From the NCBI GenBank assembly GCA_020722685.1, contig DYKH01000274.1, forward strand, positions 1-6,053: DNA of 6,053 bases, read 5' to 3'. The stretch comes from Caldithrix sp. Lineage in GTDB: Bacteria > KSB1 > UBA2214 > DYKH01. Position numbers and translations under genes: made by a program. The notes beneath the pieces were generated by a model. That model saw only the letters and a program-made list of their open reading frames with translations. It had not been told where the DNA came from and did no database searches. Shown piece by piece: positions 1-5,014 of the stretch (its first letter is position 1; each line of letters begins with the position of its first letter).

Positions 1-22
1 ATCTGCGCCAAATAGCGGACAT

Positions 23-56
23 AAAAAACCCCAGCGGTGAATGGCTGGGGTTTTTT
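23..56. terminator. Strong bidirectional rho-independent terminator
   Basis: A perfect 13-bp inverted repeat (arms 23-35 and 44-56) encloses an 8-base loop. The stem is GC-rich at its centre (CCCCAGC/GCTGGGG) and ends in six A on one side and six T on the other. A transcript from either direction would therefore form a GC hairpin followed by a U tract. It could end transcription entering from the left edge, or leftward transcripts that run on past the relaxase gene, which stops about 310 bases away. The structure is read directly; its use is inferred. Confidence 0.82.
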
Positions 57-366
57 AGTTAAATGGTGGAGGCGGGGTCTACCAAATGTGCTATTTGGAT
101 GCGGGCTGTAGATCCAAAAGCAAACAAATACCGACAAATATACCGCCAAAAGCAAGCCGCTTCAGGTCAGTCAAGCATCGCCTGTGGGGTGGATTGTAAC
201 ACCCCTCCACCTCGCCAAACCGGATTTAATGCCGAAGGCGAGCGCCGCATGATCCAGTGAATTTGAGTGCAGCAGCATCACGGCGCGTCTACACCGTCAC
301 CAGCACGAAGTGAACCCACGGCTGAGGTCTGAGCGAAGCTCAGGCACGATGCCGTGCTCATTGATG
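57..366. other. Non-coding stretch with short inverted repeats, no supported gene
   Basis: About 310 bases lie between the terminator and the relaxase stop codon. The open frame at 63-260 has no ribosome binding site and an unconvincing composition, so I do not call it. Small palindromes are visible: CCAAAT/ATTTGG at 82-87 and 93-98, and GGGGTG/CACCCC at 186-191 and 200-205. ACAAATA occurs twice, ten bases apart, at 124-130 and 134-140. The octamer CTATTTGG at 91-98 has its exact complement CCAAATAG at 8-15, on the other side of the terminator. This could be a replication or regulatory region, but nothing seen here proves it. Confidence 0.45.
329..357. repeat. Two tandem mini-hairpins just past the relaxase gene
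   Basis: The first hairpin is CTGAGC (329-334), a GAA triloop, then GCTCAG (338-343). The second begins on the next base: GCACG (344-348), loop ATGC, CGTGC (353-357). The first contains GCGAAGC (333-339), which is known as an exceptionally stable DNA mini-hairpin and has been reported in replication origins such as that of phiX174. The pair begins 10 bases beyond the stop codon of mobA. No T tract follows on either strand, so a standard intrinsic terminator is unlikely. A single-strand initiation or priming signal is possible but unproven. Confidence 0.5.
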
Positions 367-1938
367 TCACAAGCTCAATCCGTGGTCATCATCATTAATC
401 TCATGGGCAAGCTCAGGATTCAGGTGTTCCCGTTCTCGACGTGCCTCCCGTTCAGCCTCGCTCGCCAAACGTTCGGCCTCATCATGCTTGGATGACTCGT
501 TTTCCCAAGCATTATATTCATGGACTTCCTGATTATATTTTTCAGCAAGTTTATTATATTTATAATTGATTATATTTTCCACTTTATCAGAGTTGACTAT
601 TCCAGCAACTTGATTAAGTAGGTCATTGATTTCAATATGTTTTTGTCTTGCCTCTTTCAATTCTTTTGATTCAAATAATTGACCAATAAGCCCTTTTTGA
701 GAATGCAAATAAAGTTGATTATTAAGGCTTGATTCTGCGTTTTCCAGAAGTGAGTTAATACTGGAAATGCTGAAACTTATAATATCACCATTTGTCATTT
801 CAATTTTGACTTTGTGATTATCTTTCATTTCCTGAATATCAGGTTTTTGCGGTCGCATGCGATATTCACGCACCACGGCAAGGAGTCGATCAGCCTCTTC
901 CCTGAGCCTTAAAGCCCGTTCTGACAGCGTTTCAGGGGCACTCACAACCTCATCATCATGATGGTCGTCGTCACCCCATCCGGTGCGCGCCATGAATGCC
1001 TGCTCGGATAATTCCACAGCTTCATCATATTCAAGTTGGCGTTGAGCGGCTTCCTGTTCAGCCTCTGCTGCTGCCTCATTAATCAATACAGCAAGCTGTT
1101 CATTCAGCTCATCGATGGTTGCCTGAGCCTGCTCTGCTGCGGTTTTCGCGGCATTCCATTGTCTGGCCGCCTCGCGGTCTTGGTGGTCGGTCTGCGCGCC
1201 CCTGCGCGTCATGGCGGAGACTGCCGGGCCACGGTGAGCCTGAGCAACGCGGTCGGTGATGCCCTGCTCCTCTAGTGATCTGTGATCCACGCGAACATCA
1301 TGACCAGCATCGCGGAGGGCTTCATTGACAAGGTCTGCCCAGCGTGCTCGCTCGTAGTCGGCTGCGTTCTGAATCTTCGCTCGCTGGCAGTGAATCGGAT
1401 CGAGTTCAACCGCCTTCTTTCCAAGCACACCTTGAGGCGAGACATAACAGAAAGACATCATGATGTGGGCATGGAAGTTCCCGTTGTGCTTCTTTCCGTT
1501 GGGTTCCTCAATGAAAAATATATCGGGGTCACGCTCAAAGTCGCGTTTTGACAGATTTCTTGGGGCGTGCAGACAGACATCAGCGGCCACGCCATAACGA
1601 TCAGCCAGCTCCTGCGCATAGCTAAATGCCAGCCGCTCACGTTGTTGGGGAGTCAGCTCCAATGGCAATGAACATTCAATCTCGCGTCCCAGTACCGCAT
1701 CCCCACGCTTGTGGTGTTTCTCAATACTATTCCAGAATTCAGAGCGATTAACTGTATTATCTTTTCCTTCTGGAAAAATTAATAAAGTATTTATTATTCC
1801 TGATTTTCTAAGATAATCGTGAGTAATCCCAGTCCGATTATCGTGCATCAAAACACCAGCACGATAAGCCATGGCAGCGACAACAGAACGACCGCTGCTG
1901 CGGGCGACTGGTGACATGCTTAAATGATAAGTGGCCAT
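367..1938 (-). CDS. mobA: MobA/MobL-family (MOBQ) conjugative relaxase
   Basis: This relaxase would nick one strand at oriT, stay covalently attached to the 5' end through a tyrosine, and lead that strand into a recipient. The 523-residue protein opens with MATYHLSMSPVARSSGRS, the classic MobA/MobL start. Tyr25 sits where the catalytic Tyr25 of RSF1010/R1162 MobA lies. The metal-binding histidines appear as His124 (CLHAPRN) and the HxH of NFHAHIMMS (His156, His158). The family motif VDHRSLEEQGI follows at about 217-227. Beyond about residue 245 the protein is mainly charged helical or coiled-coil sequence, with no TraA-type helicase and no recognisable RSF1010-type primase. Codons for about residues 365-482 (positions 490-850) are clearly AT-richer than the rest, suggesting a mosaic C-terminus. 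Upstream of ATG 1936-1938 there is only a modest purine-rich ribosome site (AAGAGAAA). The gene diverges from the TraD-like gene across oriT. Confidence 0.95.
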   Translation of the reverse strand: MATYHLSMSPVARSSGRSVVAAMAYRAGVLMHDNRTGITHDYLRKSGIINTLLIFPEGKDNTVNRSEFWNSIEKHHKRGDAVLGREIECSLPLELTPQQRERLAFSYAQELADRYGVAADVCLHAPRNLSKRDFERDPDIFFIEEPNGKKHNGNFHAHIMMSFCYVSPQGVLGKKAVELDPIHCQRAKIQNAADYERARWADLVNEALRDAGHDVRVDHRSLEEQGITDRVAQAHRGPAVSAMTRRGAQTDHQDREAARQWNAAKTAAEQAQATIDELNEQLAVLINEAAAEAEQEAAQRQLEYDEAVELSEQAFMARTGWGDDDHHDDEVVSAPETLSERALRLREEADRLLAVVREYRMRPQKPDIQEMKDNHKVKIEMTNGDIISFSISSINSLLENAESSLNNQLYLHSQKGLIGQLFESKELKEARQKHIEINDLLNQVAGIVNSDKVENIINYKYNKLAEKYNQEVHEYNAWENESSKHDEAERLASEAEREARREREHLNPELAHEINDDDHGLSL

Positions 1939-1998
1939 CGTGGTTTCTCTTGTTTTGGCTGTTGGCTGTTTTGGTATTAGCCCTCGGCAGAGCGTACT

Positions 1999-2040
1999 GT
2001 AATCCCCAGCTTTGGGGGGATTACTCTAAGTGCGCCATTC
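1999..2040 (+). other. Likely oriT: inverted repeat plus RSF1010-like nic site
   Basis: GTAATCCCC (1999-2007) and GGGGATTAC (2016-2024) form a perfect 9-bp inverted repeat with an 8-base loop. Two bases later TAAGTGCGCC begins (2027-2036). IncQ plasmids of the RSF1010/R1162 type have the same plan: a stem, then a short spacer with a TAA(G/A)TGCG^CC core cut by MobA. By analogy the cut falls between 2034 and 2035 on the plus strand, 10 bases from the stem. Transfer would then lead in with the TraD-like side and bring the relaxase gene in last, if the molecule is circular. Position between divergent mob genes supports the call. Confidence 0.75.
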
Positions 2041-2079
2041 CATGGATGGCAGGGTATCTCATGACTTGTGAAACTAGGA

Positions 2080-2085
2080 TATGAT
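2080..2085 (+). promoter_or_regulatory. Possible -10 box for the TraD-like gene
   Basis: TATGAT matches the sigma70 -10 consensus at five of six bases and would place a start near 2092, about 34 bases ahead of ATG 2126. No convincing -35 hexamer stands 15-19 bases upstream, so the promoter would be weak or dependent on a bound protein. It overlaps the right arm of the inverted repeat that brackets oriT, which suggests autoregulation. Confidence 0.35.
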
Positions 2086-2125
2086 ACCAAAACATAAAAA
2101 GCAAACACACACAGGAGATACCCCA

Positions 2126-2434
2126 ATGAGACAGGCCAACATACCCAAGATGACCGCCGAAATCGAAGCACTGAAAACGAAAGCTCGCCAAGCAGAAGCC
2201 CGCCTCAAGGATGCACTGGCAAGGGAGAGTGCAGCCCGGAAAAAGAAAGCAAGGGCAGCCGAGACTAGAAGAAAAGTGCTTGCTGGAGCGATTGTTTTAA
2301 AGAAGTTCATGCAAACAGAAAACCCCTGGCCTATCAAGGAGTTGAAGATTGCACTTGATTTCGAATTAACCCGATTGGATGACCGCGCATTATTCGATGA
2401 TTTAATTCCATTAGAAAAAGATAATCAAAAGTAA
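2126..2434 (+). CDS. TraD/MobC-like mobilization accessory protein
   Basis: This 102-residue basic protein probably helps the relaxase bind or open oriT. I chose ATG 2126 because AGGAG (2113-2117) stands eight bases before it; the ATG at 2081 of the same frame lacks such a site. Residues 8-50 are a highly charged helical stretch rich in Lys, Arg and Ala (RKKKARAAETRRK at about 38-50). It is followed by VLAGAIVLKKFM and a helix around ELKIALDFELTRLDDRALF (about 72-90). This pattern, with TRRK followed by a short LxGA hydrophobic stretch and a closing acidic helix, resembles the conjugal-transfer TraD family of small proteins found beside MobA/MobL relaxases (not the large coupling ATPase of the same name). 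The gene sits directly across oriT from mobA. The family call is by eye and context; the exact subfamily is unsure. Confidence 0.75.
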   Translation: MRQANIPKMTAEIEALKTKARQAEARLKDALARESAARKKKARAAETRRKVLAGAIVLKKFMQTENPWPIKELKIALDFELTRLDDRALFDDLIPLEKDNQK

Positions 2435-2477
2435 TCATTATATTTTGATTATAAAGATAATCCATTAATGTTTTCTA

Positions 2478-2558
2478 TCGAACGCCATACATCCATAAGA
2501 AAATAAAATACCATGGAGTATGTCGCTTAACGACATATTTGCTCTTTTTGGCGTTCGA
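2478..2558. repeat. 10-bp inverted repeat enclosing a smaller hairpin
   Basis: TCGAACGCCA (2478-2487) and TGGCGTTCGA (2549-2558) are perfect complements 61 bases apart. The 7-bp hairpin at 2519-2537 lies between them. The spacer from 2435 to 2613 is AT-rich and has no open frame. Sitting ahead of an AlpA-type regulator, the arms could be an operator or a binding site for a recombination or replication protein. Confidence 0.5.
2519..2548 (+). terminator. Weak candidate terminator after the TraD-like gene
   Basis: TATGTCG (2519-2525) pairs perfectly with CGACATA (2531-2537) around the loop CTTAA, and a T-rich run (TTTGCTCTTTTT) follows. The 7-bp stem has only three G-C pairs, so it would be a weak terminator. 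It could equally be the inner part of the larger inverted-repeat structure. Confidence 0.35.
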
Positions 2559-2613
2559 CAAATGTTTTTAATCATGTTTTTCTGGTGTCACCTGTTATCA
2601 GAGGACATCAATA

Positions 2614-2802
2614 ATGAATGCACCACAAAGAATCTGCCGCCCGAGCGAGACCATTAATGTGCTGGGGATTTCAAAATCAACGCTATGGCGAATGGTGAGA
2701 GACGGCATAATCCCGCCCCCCATCAAAATTGGACGGCAAGCCGTGGGCTGGAAGGAAGAAACATTGCTGGAGTTTATTAATTCGCGCCCTAGTGCCCGTT
2801 AA
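2614..2802 (+). CDS. alpA: AlpA-family helix-turn-helix regulator
   Basis: This 62-residue protein has the full AlpA/excisionase-like winged-helix pattern. A first helix leads into the turn and recognition helix LGISKSTLWRMVRDGIIP (about 17-34). Next come the basic wing PPPIKIGRQAVGWKEE (about 34-49) and the closing helix TLLEFINSRP. AlpA of prophage CP4-57 activates excision, and relatives regulate integrases or adjacent genes in plasmids and islands. Small AlpA proteins of about 60-70 residues are typical, so this one is complete. GAGGA (2601-2605) lies eight bases before ATG 2614. The DUF927-like gene begins 32 bases after the stop and is probably co-transcribed. Its target here is unknown; no integrase gene lies in the window. 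Confidence 0.92.
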   Translation: MNAPQRICRPSETINVLGISKSTLWRMVRDGIIPPPIKIGRQAVGWKEETLLEFINSRPSAR

Positions 2803-2834
2803 TTCAATTATTCTAATTATTAAGGGGTACACAC

Positions 2835-3938
2835 ATGAGCGCGAAAAAAGCGATTAAAACGCAGGTAAACGAATTCTTAGGCATAACACGCCCGTGGGCT
2901 GGCATTACGATTCCACCCCGATATGACTTGACTGACAAGGGGGTTTACCGCGAGGAGTCACCCATTGAGGGGTGTGAACCTGTCGATGTCTTTATATGCG
3001 CGCCAATCTGGGTACAGTCGTTTGAAGTAAATGACCGTGGTCAATGGAACGCCAATCTTGAGTTCATCGACCGCATCGGCCACCTGCAAGCGCACTCAGT
3101 CGCGCTCTCGCGCCTATATGGGAGCGCCACTGCATTTGCGACTGAGTTGGGAGGGCTAGGGCTGCGGCTGGCCAGATCGGAGGTATCTAGCTTGTCCAGC
3201 TACCTATCCGACTTCACTTCGCCAGTGGCGGAGCACGAGCGAAAAAAAAGCGAAGCCGAACAAATTGTTGACAACGTCCGAGAGTTCATATTGAAGAACG
3301 AGGATCGATTCCAATCGGGTGAAACGTTCCCAGTCAGATCAAGGGCAGGTTACCGAGACAAAGCCAACGACTGGTGGGTTTTTACTAACTCCGCCATGGT
3401 GGAGGCGTCCGGTTGCCACTCCGCCGCCAAAGCAGCCCGCGTGCTGGCTAAGGCTGGGGTATTGGTAAAAAACGACAACAGAAACCAGATGAAATACCCA
3501 GTCGCAGGTGGTATGCGTCCGCTTATGTACGTTCTTGCGGGTCACATTTTAGAGTGTGACCCCCTTACACTTTTCGCCACAGTTGCCTCACCCGAAACTG
3601 AGGCAGAAAGTCAAACTGTGGCAGCCGAAACACGCACCACAAGTGCGTCTGCCCCAGTTGCCACAGTTGCCACAGTTGGGTTGCAAGACCCAGAACTGTG
3701 GCAGGAAAATGCAACTAATTATTTAGTTACAACTACCGATGGTGTTATGATCGACGAGGTTGAGCGCGACTTTGCCGAGACATGCCACCACGAAGCCTAT
3801 GAAGACACCTCCCATGCCTGCGACCCTGAGGACGAACTCCGAGAGTACGCTGAGCAAGCTTTTGGCGAAGGTCTGCTTCAGCATTCGGAAAGATGGAGTT
3901 CTGGATGTAGGTTACCGGAGCGGCAGTCCGCTGATTGA
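2835..3938 (+). CDS. DUF927-type helicase/primase protein lacking its central ATPase
   Basis: The 367-codon product looks like an internally deleted DUF927 protein. Residues 29-125 (YDLTDKGVYRE, VDVFICAPIWV, LGGLGLRLA, LSSYL) fit the N-terminal part of DUF927. Residues 142-236 (VREFILKNEDRFQ, VRSRAGYR, the WVF helix region, AKAAR.LAKAGVL, ending PLMYVLAG) fit the C-terminal part. Intact relatives are about 500-600 residues or more, with a Walker-type ATPase between these two parts. Here only about 16 residues remain, and no Walker A or B motif is present. ATP-driven activity is therefore unlikely; a DNA-binding or regulatory leftover is possible. An A8 run (3242-3249) lies at the join. Residues 237-367 are a low-complexity, then acidic tail. 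The last part (after about 3870) reads like out-of-frame sequence while the next frame looks better, suggesting a frameshift. AAGGGG (2822-2827) precedes ATG 2835 by seven bases. Likely an operon with alpA. Confidence 0.78.
   Translation: MSAKKAIKTQVNEFLGITRPWAGITIPPRYDLTDKGVYREESPIEGCEPVDVFICAPIWVQSFEVNDRGQWNANLEFIDRIGHLQAHSVALSRLYGSATAFATELGGLGLRLARSEVSSLSSYLSDFTSPVAEHERKKSEAEQIVDNVREFILKNEDRFQSGETFPVRSRAGYRDKANDWWVFTNSAMVEASGCHSAAKAARVLAKAGVLVKNDNRNQMKYPVAGGMRPLMYVLAGHILECDPLTLFATVASPETEAESQTVAAETRTTSASAPVATVATVGLQDPELWQENATNYLVTTTDGVMIDEVERDFAETCHHEAYEDTSHACDPEDELREYAEQAFGEGLLQHSERWSSGCRLPERQSAD
3539..3562. repeat. 8-bp hairpin inside the DUF927-like gene
   Basis: GGGTCACA (3539-3546) pairs perfectly with TGTGACCC (3555-3562) around an 8-base loop. 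It lies at the codons where recognisable DUF927 similarity ends (about residues 236-243) and shortly before the CCACAGTT array. A perfect hairpin in coding sequence may be chance, but its position at a domain end is notable. Confidence 0.4.
3577..3701. repeat. Five CCACAGTT copies, direct and inverted
   Basis: CCACAGTT occurs at 3577-3584, 3661-3668 and 3670-3677, and its complement AACTGTGG at 3614-3621 and 3694-3701. A degenerate copy (CCCCAGTT) stands at 3652-3659. The copies at 3661 and 3670 are tandem with a 9-base step. Most are part of the longer GCCACAGTTGCC. Pairs such as 3576-3584 with 3614-3622 could form 9-bp stems. In protein they encode parts such as PVATVATVG. Five exact octamers within 125 bases is far more than chance, so this may be an iteron-like protein-binding array, or just a repetitive linker. 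Confidence 0.62.
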
Positions 3939-4182
3939 CGAAGAACGCAAATACATCCGTGACCGCGTGCCTGGACTAAAAAAACTGGTCAGATGCGACT
4001 ACACCCGTAACCCTGACGGATGGCAGATTGACCCGGCCTTGCCTGAGCGCGCCTACCTTGTCCATCGTGGTCATCTTCTGGATTCTGTCATCTTTGACAG
4101 TGCATCTAAGGCGAGCGCATTCATGAACCTCCTTCACCATGGCGAGACCGTGGACACCGCCTACCGAGCCACAATGGTCTAG
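3799..4182 (+). CDS. Unrecognised small protein or frameshifted tail of the DUF927-like gene
   Basis: This frame is open from a TTG at 3760 to TAG 4180-4182. ATG 3799 (127 residues) and ATG 3814 are the possible starts, none with a clear ribosome site. It overlaps the end of the preceding gene by 140 bases. Its first 35 codons are Thr/Pro-rich and look like shadow sequence. From about 3860 it looks genuine: KDGVLDVGYRSGSPL, then a charged helix IDEERKYIRDRVPGLKKLV, then NPDGWQIDPALPERAYLV. A short strand followed by E.....I......L..L is often seen at the ends of primase-type plasmid proteins. So this may be the true C-terminus of the preceding gene, separated by a +1 frameshift near 3850-3900. 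An independent gene with an overlapping start is the alternative. The DotA/TraY remnant begins in the same frame right after the stop. Confidence 0.45.
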   Translation: MKTPPMPATLRTNSESTLSKLLAKVCFSIRKDGVLDVGYRSGSPLIDEERKYIRDRVPGLKKLVRCDYTRNPDGWQIDPALPERAYLVHRGHLLDSVIFDSASKASAFMNLLHHGETVDTAYRATMV

Positions 4183-5010
4183 GTCAAGTTCATCATCGGC
4201 CTCGCCCTCGCCTTCTACATCCCCGCCATCCCCGCCATCGTGTGGACAATGGCCGTGGCAGGTTGGCTTGTATTACTGGCGCAATCCATGGTGGCGGCTC
4301 CCTTGTGGGCGGCAGCGCATGCCATGCCGGAGGGTGAAGGTTTTGCGGGGGAGCGCGCCAAACAGGGTTACATGCTTTTGATGAACGTGGCGATCCGTCC
4401 GATTTTGCTGGTCATTGGCTTTGTGTTGGCCATGGGGATGGTGTGGGCTTCAACATGGATGTCACAACAACTTATGGCGTCTGCGCTCTCAAGCATGGTG
4501 TCCTCTGTTGATGTGCGCCCATTTGATAGCAATGAACCCAATTGGATTAAACAATTGACTGATATGGGAGCATTGGGCAATTCCATAACAGATATTCTTT
4601 CATTGCCAAGTCTTCTTCTTTCAATTATTGCGGTATTCCTGATCACCACTGTTGTGACAATCATGCTGATTCACCGCTCTTTCGATCTCATTTATGAAAC
4701 CGCCGATGATGTCATGAAATGGATCGGTGGTAGCTCAGGCCTATTGGGCGGCGAACGCGATAACACCTCCAAAGCCTTGACGATGATTTCCGGGCAATTC
4801 AATCGAATCGAAGGGCGTGTATTGAGTTCTTTGGGTCCTAAATCAACTGTACCCAAGGACACCGCAGGCAAGGGAGGAACCTCCGGTGCTGATACAACCA
4901 AAAAGGCTGCCAACACCGATGGAGTGGCGAATCAAACTCCGCCGCATAGTGATGGCGCGGGAACGGGTGGTGGTGGAGATCAAGGCAAGAAACCTGAACT
5001 ATCTTCTTGA
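4183..5010 (+). pseudogene. traY: 5'-truncated DotA/TraY-family membrane protein (C-terminal 275 codons)
   Basis: DotA/TraY proteins are large inner-membrane components of IncI-type conjugation and Dot/Icm type IVB secretion systems, usually 700-1000 residues. Only the C-terminal part is here, open directly from 4183 after the TAG at 4180-4182. It starts in a hydrophobic segment (VKFIIGLALAFYIPAIPAIV), followed by the family hallmark WLVLLAQSMVAAPLWAAAHAMPEGEG (about residues 28-53). More membrane segments follow at about 70-92 and 140-163, then RSFDLIYE..DDVMKWIGG (about 165-183). The end is a hydrophilic tail rich in Gly, Thr and Lys. The available starts (GTG 4240, ATG 4249) lie inside a membrane segment and have no ribosome site, so I treat it as a remnant. 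The 275 codons nevertheless contain no stop, so the truncation is recent or the frame is still used. It is convergent with the 199-residue gene, four bases between stops, without a visible terminator. Confidence 0.82.
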
Positions 5011-5014
5011 TGTG

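Larger units (their letters stand above)
1951..2094. repeat. TGTTTTGG repeats and 11-bp inverted repeat bracketing oriT
   Basis: TGTTTTGGTAT at 1967-1977 is the exact reverse complement of ATACCAAAACA at 2084-2094, an 11-bp inverted repeat 106 bases apart with the oriT stem and nic between. A third copy of the core TGTTTTGG lies at 1951-1958, sixteen bases from the second. The right arm overlaps the end of a TATGAT -10-like box at 2080-2085. Mirrored on the left strand, the matching position reads GCTAAT, which is also partly -10-like. The layout suggests a shared operator or accessory-protein site that controls both divergent mob genes. That role is inferred; the repeats themselves are exact. 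Confidence 0.5.

Noticed and set aside
63..260. Open frame of 65 codons left of mobA
   Set aside because: There is no ribosome site before its ATG. The sequence is rich in short palindromes, the composition does not look like a folded protein, and no motif is recognisable.
329..357. Intrinsic terminator for mobA
   Set aside because: The hairpins are not followed by a T tract on the minus strand; the perfect terminator at 23-56 is a better candidate further downstream.
1036..1640. Open frames on both strands within the relaxase gene
   Set aside because: They lie wholly inside the well-supported mobA coding sequence, are Cys/Leu/Ser-rich as expected for shadow frames, and lack ribosome sites.
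2081..2125. Longer start of the TraD-like protein (15 more residues)
   Set aside because: The ATG at 2081 has no ribosome site and overlaps the -10-like box, whereas ATG 2126 has AGGAG at ideal spacing.
3577..3701. CRISPR-like array
   Set aside because: The repeats are only 8-12 bases, occur in both orientations and have irregular spacing, so they are not CRISPR repeats.
4139..4381. Plus-strand frame rich in Ser, Pro and Trp
   Set aside because: It is an out-of-frame reading of the DotA/TraY fragment; the low-complexity run of Ser and Pro comes from GC-rich codons for hydrophobic residues in the real frame.
4368..4916. Minus-strand frames opposite the TraY remnant
   Set aside because: No ribosome sites and no protein-like features; the plus strand carries clear family motifs over the same bases.
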